Source: Oscillospiraceae bacterium (GTDB lineage Bacteria; Bacillota; Clostridia; Oscillospirales; Acutalibacteraceae). Taken from it: 13,977 nt of DNA. The translations under genes and the position numbers were made by a program. The stretch lies in contig JAFLUO010000047.1 of assembly GCA_022508705.1 (NCBI GenBank), forward strand, positions 1-13,977, given 5' to 3'. This document shows positions 1-6,145 of this stretch, piece after piece. The notes below the pieces were generated by a model that ran no database searches, was not told the origin of the DNA, and saw only the letters and a list, made by a program, of their open reading frames with translations. Position 1 is the first letter of the stretch, and every line of letters starts with the position of its first letter.

Positions 1-889
1 TATAATGAAGAATTATCTGCTCAAGTACGTTGTGCTCATCTGTAAGTTTAATTTCTTCTCGCCCAGGAAGCGAGCCGAAGCAATAACGGTCGGCAACAAC
101 AAGTGCGCCTGACTCTTCAATCAGCTTTGTGAAATCGGGGTCATCCATTTCAGAGCCGACAACAACAACCTTTGCTCTGTAATTTTTCTTTTCATCGGGA
201 ACTCTTGTTTTAAGCTCTTCGGCAGTCTCACGAAGCTTGTCGATAATCAAATATTTCGGGCAACAATATGTAACTAAGTTAATTACATGAAATTCATAAC
301 CCGTAATTCTCGGATTTTCTTCTTTTCTGTACTCGCCGATTTCAGTTATAAGCCTGCAAATCTCGTTATGCTCTTCTACTGCTTTTCTGAGTGACTCTTC
401 GCTTATATCAACACCGTACACCTCATGAAGCCTGTCAAGGACTTTCGTTTGCATTTGATTTACATAATGCTTAACCGTGTGCGGTTCGATTTTAAAGGGA
501 ATATCGGAAATTGAAACAAAGAATTTATCGTTTGGAATCAGTTTTAAAACTTCAAAATGCTCATAGGTTCTGTTCATTTCAGAGCAGGACTCCGAACCGA
601 TAAGAGCAGAAAGGAAGTTGTATCCCCCTTCAATTCCTCTTTCAAGCAAGGCTTTTGAATATCCGCAAAGGTATGAGCTCATATAATACGTTGCAATATC
701 CATTGAACCCGTTCTCGGAGCCCGCAGGCGAACGGAAAAACAATCTCCGACGTTAAGCAGTACCTCGGGAATATGATAGCAGGTGTATGCTACCGCTTTT
801 TTGCCGTCCTTCACGGCCTTGTCAACAAGCTCGTTGTTGGCTTCCTGCAACAAATTCTCAAAATAAATGAGATGTTTTAGGTCTTTCAT
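1..889 (-). CDS. 2-hydroxyacyl-CoA dehydratase (HgdB/BcrC-type) family protein, 3' end beyond window
   Basis: Translated from the ATG at 887-889, the frame stays open for 296 codons to the window edge; an AGGGG Shine-Dalgarno lies 6 nt upstream. I place it in the 2-hydroxyacyl-CoA dehydratase D-component/BcrC/HgdB family from the layout: an early CYHIPE motif (Cys37), then LCGYSK (Cys75), ESCSEMNR (Cys102) and a later DRYCFGS (Cys270). Family members are about 380-430 aa, so roughly a quarter is missing. These proteins hold Fe-S clusters through such cysteines and carry out ATP-driven low-potential reductions (dehydration of 2-hydroxyacyl-CoA, aromatic-ring reduction) or, in the double-cubane branch, reduction of small molecules. 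The substrate cannot be read from the sequence. It starts 19 nt after the CooC-like gene and is probably co-transcribed with it. No ASKHA-type activase gene is visible, but one could lie to the left. Family call fairly sure; specific function unknown. Confidence 0.78.
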   Translation of the reverse strand, partial: MKDLKHLIYFENLLQEANNELVDKAVKDGKKAVAYTCYHIPEVLLNVGDCFSVRLRAPRTGSMDIATYYMSSYLCGYSKALLERGIEGGYNFLSALIGSESCSEMNRTYEHFEVLKLIPNDKFFVSISDIPFKIEPHTVKHYVNQMQTKVLDRLHEVYGVDISEESLRKAVEEHNEICRLITEIGEYRKEENPRITGYEFHVINLVTYCCPKYLIIDKLRETAEELKTRVPDEKKNYRAKVVVVGSEMDDPDFTKLIEESGALVVADRYCFGSLPGREEIKLTDEHNVLEQIILHY

Positions 890-908
890 AACTTTCCCCT
901 CTATATGT

Positions 909-1673
909 TTAAATAATTTCTAACTTTTTAAGTGCGCTCTCTACTCCGCAGACTATCGGTGAATCATTTGGAATATCGAGCACGTTTTTACCCTCAATAT
1001 CAAATTCCGCCAAGTTTTTATCTGACGAAATAAACGACAAAACGGGTATATCCCCCGTGTTAATAAGCGGAATTACGTTTTCATCCGGAATTCTGTTAAC
1101 TATGGCGCCGATTTTCTCATACATCACAAGTGAATCGGCAATCTCTTTAACTGTCTTTATTACTCCGCAGCCTTTTTTGCTCGGGTCTGTTATTAAAATC
1201 AGGTGTGTAACCTTTTCCATTACTCTGCGGTTAATCTGTTCAATTCCTGCCTCACCGTCTATTACCACATAGTCAAAATCCGCTGACAGAACGGAAATAA
1301 CCTCTTTAAGATATGCATTTACTTTGCAGTAACAGCCCGCGCTTTCGGGCCTGCCCACTGCGATAAATGCAAATTTGTCGGTTTCAACAAGGGCGTCAAA
1401 CATTTTAAACCGTGCATCGCTGAGCGTTTCAATGGCGGCACGGACTTTTCCGTTTTCAACCTCGTTTACAAATTCTTTGCGAATATCGTCAATCGTCATT
1501 TTAACATCTATTCCCAAAGCGGTTGAAAGCCCTATTGCAGGGTCCGCATCTATTGCCAAAATTCGCTTGTCGGGATAAGTTTCAGTTAGCAGCTTTACAA
1601 CAGTTGCGGAAACTGAAGTTTTGCCGACTCCGCCCTTTCCGGCAACGGCAATTATCTTTGCTTTATGCTCCAT
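909..1673 (-). CDS. CooC-like P-loop ATPase (MinD/Mrp superfamily)
   Basis: A cytoplasmic 254-aa protein with a deviant Walker A, GKGGVGKTS, at residues 12-20, a switch motif IDADPA at 41-46, and a Walker B-like segment DYVVIDGEAGIEQINRR at 134-150. GCYCK at 113-117 supplies a Cys-x-Cys pair (C114, C116). The EAGIE motif and CxC pair are hallmarks of CooC, the dimeric ATPase that binds nickel between two CxC motifs and helps insert it into carbon monoxide dehydrogenase. No CODH gene is present here; the next gene, 19 nt downstream, is an HgdB-type Fe-S protein, so the natural inference is maturation or activation of that partner. It has its own promoter (1712-1740) and follows the trxB terminator, so it is a separate unit. 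A weak AAGG lies about 12 nt before the ATG. CooC-like is secure; nickel as the metal is not. Confidence 0.85.
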   Translation of the reverse strand: MEHKAKIIAVAGKGGVGKTSVSATVVKLLTETYPDKRILAIDADPAIGLSTALGIDVKMTIDDIRKEFVNEVENGKVRAAIETLSDARFKMFDALVETDKFAFIAVGRPESAGCYCKVNAYLKEVISVLSADFDYVVIDGEAGIEQINRRVMEKVTHLILITDPSKKGCGVIKTVKEIADSLVMYEKIGAIVNRIPDENVIPLINTGDIPVLSFISSDKNLAEFDIEGKNVLDIPNDSPIVCGVESALKKLEII

Positions 1674-1711
1674 AATAAGAGACCTTTCAGAAAGTTATAC
1701 ATATTTATAAT

Positions 1712-1740
1712 ATTTTAACAAAAATAATAGCTTTTTTCAA
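1712..1740 (-). promoter_or_regulatory. Sigma-A-type promoter of the CooC-like/HgdB-like operon
   Basis: Read on the minus strand: -35 TTGAAA (1735-1740), a 17-bp spacer, and -10 TAAAAT (1712-1717). This predicts a start near 1705 and a leader of about 30 nt before the ATG at 1673. It lies just downstream of the trxB terminator, so the operon is independently expressed. No operator palindrome is obvious. Confidence 0.7.
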
Positions 1741-1760
1741 CCGAAAAAGTCCCAAATGTT

Positions 1761-1793
1761 AAAAAAATAACGACAATAATTTGCCGTTATTTT
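1761..1793 (-). terminator. Rho-independent terminator of trxB
   Basis: On the minus strand a 13-bp stem (arms 1781-1793 and 1764-1776, containing one G-U wobble) closes a 4-nt loop. Counting the 3' arm, a run of seven T follows (1761-1767). The wobble pairs only in the minus-strand transcript, which supports that direction. It lies about 30 nt after the trxB stop codon. Confidence 0.82.
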
Positions 1794-1821
1794 ACTGCAT
1801 TTTGCCATATTTACTTTAGTA

Positions 1822-2730
1822 TTAAAGCGAGTCTATGTAATCACAGGCCGCAAGCGCTGCAACAGCGCCGTCTGCCGCCGCTGTGGCTACCTGACGGATA
1901 CGCTTTGTGCGGCAGTCACCTGCTGTGAAAATACCCTTTGATTTCGTCTTACAGGTTTCATCAGCCAAAGCGTACCCACGCTCGTCAAGCTCGATAACAT
2001 CTGCAAAGCAATCGTTTTGAGGAACAAGACCGACCGCAAGAAAAACGCCGTCAAGAGATATTTCGCTCTCTGCCCCGTCATTTTGGTTTTTAACGGTAAC
2101 TCCTACAATATCGCTCCCGTTTGATTTATAACCGCTGAGAACTGTTCCGCAAATTATTTCAACATTTTCTTTAGAACGAAGCTGTTCCTGAAGCTTTTGC
2201 TCACCTGTAAGAAAATCAAGATTTTGAATAACATAAACCTTTTTTGCCAAATCGGAAAGCAAGATAGCCTCCTGCAAGGCAGAGTTTCCGCCACCCACAA
2301 CTGCAACAGTCTTGTTTTTGTAAAAAGCACCGTCGCAAACTGCGCAAAATGAAATTCCCTCACCGATAAGCTCTTCTTCACCGGGGAGCCCTAATGTTCT
2401 GTGTTTAGCTCCTGTGGCAATAATAACTGCTTTAGACTCAAAATCGCCCGAATCCGTTACGACGGTTTTAGTTTCGCCGTCAATAATTCTTTGCACCTCA
2501 CAGGATTCAAAATCAGCGCCCTGATTTACCACTTGGTCTACGAGTTTTTCTGCAAATTCATTGCCCGAAAGCTCTAAAAAGCCCGGGATATTCTCCACCT
2601 TCGGAGAAAAGGTTATCTGACCGCCGAAGGTCTCTTTTTCAATTACAAGCACATTTTTGTCAGCCCTGCGTGCATACAGAGCGGCGGTAAGCCCAGCAGG
2701 GCCACCGCCGATGATAATAATATCATACAT
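1822..2730 (-). CDS. trxB: Thioredoxin reductase-like flavoprotein lacking NADPH-binding arginines
   Basis: A 302-aa low-molecular-weight thioredoxin reductase: FAD-binding GGGPAG at 8-13, redox pair CAVC (C129, C132), second dinucleotide motif GGGNSA at 146-151, and the C-terminal FAD motif GIFTAGDC. It should pass electrons through FAD and the Cys pair to a thioredoxin-type acceptor. Where NADPH-dependent enzymes carry HRRxxxR after the second Rossmann strand, this protein reads QNLDFLT (169-175), with none of the three arginines that hold the 2'-phosphate. NADH, ferredoxin or another donor is therefore more likely; pyridine-nucleotide-independent clostridial flavin thioredoxin reductases are known. 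It lies 17 nt after nrdD, with a weak AAGG upstream, so it is probably co-transcribed and dedicated to the redoxin domain fused to NrdD. Family certain; donor uncertain. Confidence 0.92.
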   Translation of the reverse strand: MYDIIIIGGGPAGLTAALYARRADKNVLVIEKETFGGQITFSPKVENIPGFLELSGNEFAEKLVDQVVNQGADFESCEVQRIIDGETKTVVTDSGDFESKAVIIATGAKHRTLGLPGEEELIGEGISFCAVCDGAFYKNKTVAVVGGGNSALQEAILLSDLAKKVYVIQNLDFLTGEQKLQEQLRSKENVEIICGTVLSGYKSNGSDIVGVTVKNQNDGAESEISLDGVFLAVGLVPQNDCFADVIELDERGYALADETCKTKSKGIFTAGDCRTKRIRQVATAAADGAVAALAACDYIDSL

Positions 2731-2747
2731 AAATTTACTTTACCTTA

Positions 2748-5114
2748 TTAAAGCTTATAATATTTCTTGATATCTGAAACGCCGTAAATTTTCTCTGCCT
2801 CGCCGTTCTTTACTACTACGAGTGTCGGTGCTTTTTTGATACCGAATTCAGTTGCAAGTTCAGGCTGCTCGTCAGCATAAATCTTGTCATAGGCAATTCC
2901 TGCTTTATCAAGAATTGAGCCGACTATTTTGCAGTTGGGGCAGGTTGTTGTTGCAAAAAGATAAGTTGCATCCTGTGCAGTTTTATCACAGCAGCACTCA
3001 GCCTCCTGCGGTCTTGCTTCAAGAGTTCCGGTATGAGTAAGGTGAGAATTTGCAATATTATAAACCTTACGGTCTTTATACTCCTGAGCCTTACCGTCGT
3101 TCCAGTTCTGAACGGGGCGGTAATAACCTGTAATACGGCTGTAAACCTCTGTCTTTTCACCGCACTCAGGGCAAATAAACTGTTCGCCTACAAGGTAACC
3201 GTGATTCTTACATACTGAATATGTGGGTGACATTGTGTAATAGGGAAGTCTGTAATTTTCCGCAATCTTGCGTACAAGATTTGCCGCAGCCTGCCAATCA
3301 GGAAGCTTTTCGCCCAAGAATGCGTGGAATACAGTACCCGATGTGTAAAGAGTCTGAAGCTCGTCCTGAATGTCAAGTGCTGAGAAAATATCTTCAGTAA
3401 AGCCAACGGGAAGGTGTGAAGAGTTTGTATAATAAGCTGTTCCGTTCTGATTTGCCGTGATAATGTCGGGATAATATTTCTTGTCATGCTTTGCAAGACG
3501 GAATGAAGTTGACTCTGCAGGAGTTGCTTCAAGGTTGTAAAGATCGCCGTACTCTTCCTGATAGTCGGAAAGACGGTCACGCATGTGGTTGAGAACCTCT
3601 ATTGTGAAATTCTGTGTCTCGATATTTGTCATATCTTTTCCCAGCCATTTTGCGTTAAGACCTGCTTCATTCATGCCCACAAGTCCGATTGTTGAGAAAT
3701 GGTTGTTGAATGTTCCGAGGTAACGCTTTGTATACGGATAAAGTCCGTTTTCAAGAAGCTTGGTAATTACAGTACGCTTAACCTTAAGTGAGCGTGCCGC
3801 AATGTCCATAAGTTTGTCAAGACGCTTGTAGAAATCCTCTTTATCTTTTGCAAGATATGCAATTCTCGGCATATTGATGGTAACAACGCCAACTGAACCT
3901 GTTGATTCGCCTGAGCCGAAGAAGCCGCCTGATTTTTTGCGAAGCTCACGAAGGTCAAGACGAAGACGGCAGCACATTGAACGAACATCTGACGGTTCCA
4001 TATCAGAGTTTATATAGTTTGAGAAATAGGGTGTGCCGTATTTTGCGGTCATCTCGAAAAGGAGCTTGTTATTCTCAGTCTCTGACCAGTCAAAATCACG
4101 GGTAATTGAATATGTAGGAATAGGATACTGGAAGCCTCTGCCGTTAGCGTCGCCCTCAATCATAATTTCAATGAAGGCTTTGTTGACCATATCCATTTCT
4201 TTCTTACAGTCTTTATATTTAAAGTCCATTTCCTTGCCGCCGACAATGGCATTAAGCTCTGCAAGGTCATTAGGAACTGTCCAGTCAAGAGTAATGTTTG
4301 TAAACGGTGACTGTGTGCCCCAGCGTGAAGGTGTGTTTACACCGTAAATGAATGACTGAATGCACTGTTTAACCTCTTTATATGAAAGGTTGTCGACCTT
4401 AACAAACGGTGCTAAATATGTGTCAAATGATGAGAAAGCCTGAGCGCCTGCCCATTCATTCTGCATGATTCCAAGGAAGTTTACCATCTGGTTGCAAAGG
4501 GTTGAAAGGTGAGAAGCGGGAGAAGATGTAATCTTTCCGGGAACACCGCCGAGGCCTTCCTGAATTAACTGTTTAAGCGACCAGCCTGCGCAGTAGCCTG
4601 TGAGCATTGAAAGGTCGTGAATGTGAATATCTGCATTGCGGTGTGCGTTGCCGATTTCTTCATCGTAAACCTCTGAAAGCCAATAGTTAGCAGTAATAGC
4701 GCCTGAGTTTGAAAGAATAAGACCGCCCACTGAATATGTAACAGTTGAGTTTTCCTTTACTCTCCAGTCATTTATCTGAAGATAGTTGTCCACAATTGTT
4801 TTGTAGTCAAGTGTTGTTTTGCTGATGTTACGGAGCTTTTCTCTCTGCTTACGGTAAAGGATGTAAGCCTTCGCAACATCGTCATAGCCTGCTTTAATAA
4901 GCACGGTTTCAACGCTGTCCTGAATATTTTCAACGGTAACTCTGCCGTCCTTAATTTTTGATTCGAAATCAGATGTTACCTTGAGTACCAAAAAGTCAAT
5001 GGTATCCGGATGATACTGAGTTTCGCAAGCTTCAAACGCCAATACAATAGCGTCTTTAATTTTTTCAAGGTTAAATTCAACAACCTTGCCGTCACGTTTA
5101 ACAACTGTGTACAT
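2748..5114 (-). CDS. nrdD: Anaerobic (class III) ribonucleoside-triphosphate reductase with C-terminal thioredoxin-like domain
   Basis: A 788-aa glycyl-radical enzyme converting NTPs to dNTPs without oxygen. An ATP-cone covers about residues 1-95 (VVKRDGKVVEF at the start) and is the allosteric activity site. The catalytic barrel includes Cys175 (GYCAGW) and MCCRLRLD at 380-387, whose cysteines fit the thiyl-radical position. A zinc site near the end has Cys635, His638, Cys648 and Cys651. The glycyl-radical motif is RITGY, with Gly663. The usual enzyme ends about 30 residues later; here an extra ~95 residues carry three consecutive cysteines (707-709) and then a thioredoxin/glutaredoxin fold with CPNC (725-728) and a cis-proline APT (762-764). 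The built-in redoxin suggests thioredoxin-type reduction rather than formate. It starts 6 nt after an AAGGAGAG Shine-Dalgarno, lies downstream of its activase nrdG and 17 nt before trxB, and has a promoter overlapping two NrdR boxes. Confidence 0.95.
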   Translation of the reverse strand: MYTVVKRDGKVVEFNLEKIKDAIVLAFEACETQYHPDTIDFLVLKVTSDFESKIKDGRVTVENIQDSVETVLIKAGYDDVAKAYILYRKQREKLRNISKTTLDYKTIVDNYLQINDWRVKENSTVTYSVGGLILSNSGAITANYWLSEVYDEEIGNAHRNADIHIHDLSMLTGYCAGWSLKQLIQEGLGGVPGKITSSPASHLSTLCNQMVNFLGIMQNEWAGAQAFSSFDTYLAPFVKVDNLSYKEVKQCIQSFIYGVNTPSRWGTQSPFTNITLDWTVPNDLAELNAIVGGKEMDFKYKDCKKEMDMVNKAFIEIMIEGDANGRGFQYPIPTYSITRDFDWSETENNKLLFEMTAKYGTPYFSNYINSDMEPSDVRSMCCRLRLDLRELRKKSGGFFGSGESTGSVGVVTINMPRIAYLAKDKEDFYKRLDKLMDIAARSLKVKRTVITKLLENGLYPYTKRYLGTFNNHFSTIGLVGMNEAGLNAKWLGKDMTNIETQNFTIEVLNHMRDRLSDYQEEYGDLYNLEATPAESTSFRLAKHDKKYYPDIITANQNGTAYYTNSSHLPVGFTEDIFSALDIQDELQTLYTSGTVFHAFLGEKLPDWQAAANLVRKIAENYRLPYYTMSPTYSVCKNHGYLVGEQFICPECGEKTEVYSRITGYYRPVQNWNDGKAQEYKDRKVYNIANSHLTHTGTLEARPQEAECCCDKTAQDATYLFATTTCPNCKIVGSILDKAGIAYDKIYADEQPELATEFGIKKAPTLVVVKNGEAEKIYGVSDIKKYYKL

Positions 5115-5171
5115 TTTTACTCTCCTTTATTTTTTTAATTATTTTTCTTTTCTCTTTTGTCACTGCGTCAA

Positions 5172-5201
5172 AGTATAACACACATTTTATAGTAAAGTCA
5201 A
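5172..5201 (-). promoter_or_regulatory. nrdD promoter, extended -10
   Basis: Minus strand: -35 TTGACT (5196-5201), 18-bp spacer, -10 TATACT (5172-5177) preceded by TG at the extended -10 position. The predicted start is near 5165, giving a leader of about 50 nt with AAGGAGAG before the ATG. The weaker NrdR-like box fills almost the whole spacer, so bound repressor would exclude RNA polymerase. This gives nrdD-trxB a promoter separate from that of nrdG. Confidence 0.72.
5180..5195 (-). promoter_or_regulatory. NrdR box 2 (degenerate) in nrdD promoter spacer
   Basis: The 16-mer ACACATTTTATAGTAA (plus strand) agrees with the NrdR-box consensus acaCwAtATaTwGtgt at 12 of 16 positions by eye. It starts 31 bp from the perfect box at 5211, leaving 15 bp between them. 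That is the phased tandem layout in which NrdR is known to bind ribonucleotide reductase promoters. The spacing lends weight to an otherwise imperfect site. Confidence 0.6.
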
Positions 5202-5210
5202 TAGGCTTTA

Positions 5211-5226
5211 ACACAATATATTGTGT
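5211..5226 (-). promoter_or_regulatory. NrdR box 1, perfect palindrome upstream of nrdD
   Basis: ACACAATATATTGTGT is a perfect 16-bp palindrome matching the NrdR consensus at every position. It lies just upstream of the nrdD -35 element. NrdR is the zinc-finger/ATP-cone repressor of ribonucleotide reductase genes that senses the dATP/ATP balance; its gene is not in this window. The site ends 16 bp after the nrdG stop codon. Confidence 0.82.
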
Positions 5227-5242
5227 TTTTGTAAAATTTTTC

Positions 5243-5935
5243 CTACACCCCTCGTGTTTCGCAGGACTTAACGTATTTCAGCGCCGCTGTGCGCATAAGC
5301 TCAAGGGTTTCTTTGGAGCATTCGTGCATATTTTCGCCTATGAGATTGCCTGAATCGGTAAAATTTTGAAGAAAATATTTAGGCGCTCCTTTTATCCATT
5401 CAGCGAGCTTTTCAATGTCCTCTACCGTGTGAAATTCTTTTACTACCGTAGTTCTGAATTCAAAATCCACTTTGCCTGACAGCAGGAATTGTATACTTTC
5501 ATCTACTTTTGAAATGTCATAATTCGGTACGCCCACGGTTTCACCGTATTTTTCTTTGCAGTTTTTAATGTCCATTGCCACATAATCCAGGAGTCCCTCT
5601 TGGGCTAAATCACGAAGCTTTGCAGGGTATGTGCCGTTGGTGTCAAGCTTTACTGCATAGCCCATATTTTTGATTTTACGGATAAACGATGCAATATCAG
5701 GCTGCAAAAGCGGCTCGCCGCCCGTAATGGCAACGCCGTCTAAAAGCCCCTTACGTTTTTCAAGAAAGGAAATGACATTTTCGGCAGGTATTATATCAGC
5801 ATCGCTCATTTTCGTGACTAAAAGAGCGTTATGGCAAAAGGGGCAACGAAGATTACACCCGCCCGTAAACACAGTGCAAGCCACACGGCCGGGAAAATCA
5901 AGTAATGTCATTTTTTGAAAGCCGTGAATCTTCAC
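5243..5935 (-). CDS. nrdG: Anaerobic ribonucleotide reductase activating protein, radical SAM (NrdG2-type)
   Basis: A 230-aa radical SAM enzyme from a GTG start at 5933-5935. The [4Fe-4S] motif CNLRCPFC supplies C27, C31 and C34. ITGGEP (about 79-84) is the SAM-binding GGE motif, and DTNGT follows the next strand. The opening KIHGFQKMTLLDFPG is typical of the NrdG2-like activase group that partners class III reductases. It reduces SAM to a 5'-deoxyadenosyl radical that removes hydrogen from the NrdD glycine (Gly663). An ATG 45 nt upstream (5980) would extend the frame, but an AGAGGAG Shine-Dalgarno sits 8 nt before the GTG and inside that extension, and family proteins begin at the GTG position. 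It is followed by 128 bp holding the nrdD promoter. Pyruvate formate-lyase activase is related, but the adjacent nrdD makes NrdG the better call. Confidence 0.9.
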   Translation of the reverse strand: MKIHGFQKMTLLDFPGRVACTVFTGGCNLRCPFCHNALLVTKMSDADIIPAENVISFLEKRKGLLDGVAITGGEPLLQPDIASFIRKIKNMGYAVKLDTNGTYPAKLRDLAQEGLLDYVAMDIKNCKEKYGETVGVPNYDISKVDESIQFLLSGKVDFEFRTTVVKEFHTVEDIEKLAEWIKGAPKYFLQNFTDSGNLIGENMHECSKETLELMRTAALKYVKSCETRGV

Positions 5936-5943
5936 TTGCCCCT

Positions 5944-5950
5944 CTCCTCT
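5944..5950 (-). promoter_or_regulatory. Shine-Dalgarno deciding the nrdG GTG start
   Basis: AGAGGAG on the minus strand, with GGAG ending 8 nt before the GTG at 5933-5935. The ATG at 5978-5980 has no comparable sequence upstream. Confidence 0.7.
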
Positions 5951-5991
5951 CAAAAACAATATATTCCAAGCACAACGCAAAACTGTTTATA

Positions 5992-6020
5992 AATATACCA
6001 TATATTGTGGTATATATCAA
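5992..6020 (-). promoter_or_regulatory. nrdG promoter, extended -10
   Basis: Minus strand: -35 TTGATA (6015-6020), 17-bp spacer, -10 TATATT (5992-5997) preceded by TGG, which supplies an extended -10. The predicted start near 5985 leaves a leader of about 50 nt to the GTG. The NrdR-like box at 5995-6010 overlaps the spacer and the -10. Confidence 0.68.
5995..6010 (-). promoter_or_regulatory. NrdR-like box over the nrdG promoter
   Basis: ATACCATATATTGTGG (plus strand) matches 13 of 16 consensus positions by eye and lies in the larger near-palindrome TACCATATATTGTGGTA. There is no good partner at 31 bp on either side. A half-matching site (CAATATATT core, 5954-5969) lies 41 bp away, about four helical turns. 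Confidence 0.6.
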
Positions 6021-6057
6021 TATGGGAATATGTAAAAATTGAAAGCAAAATTTTTGT

Positions 6058-6072
6058 GAAATATGATATTTC
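6058..6072. repeat. Short palindrome GAAATAT-G-ATATTTC upstream of the transporter promoter
   Basis: Perfect 7-bp arms around a single base, centred about 30 bp upstream of the transporter -35 element and about 45 bp upstream of the nrdG -35. Size and placement suit a dimeric transcription factor site, either an activator of the symporter or a shared site. No regulator family is recognised from the sequence. Confidence 0.35.
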
Positions 6073-6095
6073 CGTGAAAAAGCAAGGTGTGCTTA

Positions 6096-6124
6096 TTTAC
6101 TATCGGCTCTTATTGTGATATACT
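6096..6124 (+). promoter_or_regulatory. Probable promoter of the GPH symporter gene
   Basis: TTTACT (6096-6101), 17-bp spacer, TATACT (6119-6124) preceded by TG at the extended -10 position. The predicted start near 6131 leaves a leader of only about 15 nt, beginning almost at the AAAGGAGGAG Shine-Dalgarno. Confidence 0.5.
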
Positions 6125-6145
6125 TTTTTAAAAGGAGGAGTTTTT

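Noticed and set aside
909..1673. Taking the CooC-like gene as proof of CO dehydrogenase or the Wood-Ljungdahl pathway
   Set aside because: No CODH, ACS or corrinoid protein gene is in the window, and CooC-like ATPases occur beside other metalloenzymes.
3188..3580. 130-codon minus-strand frame inside nrdD
   Set aside because: It lies within the nrdD coding sequence in another frame; the nrdD frame carries all the conserved motifs.
5211..5226. Palindrome after nrdG read as its terminator
   Set aside because: It is AT-rich with no stable loop and no T-tail, and it matches the NrdR operator exactly.
5936..5980. N-terminal extension of nrdG from an upstream ATG
   Set aside because: It would place the Shine-Dalgarno of the GTG start inside the protein, adds residues absent from the family, and starts near the predicted transcription start.
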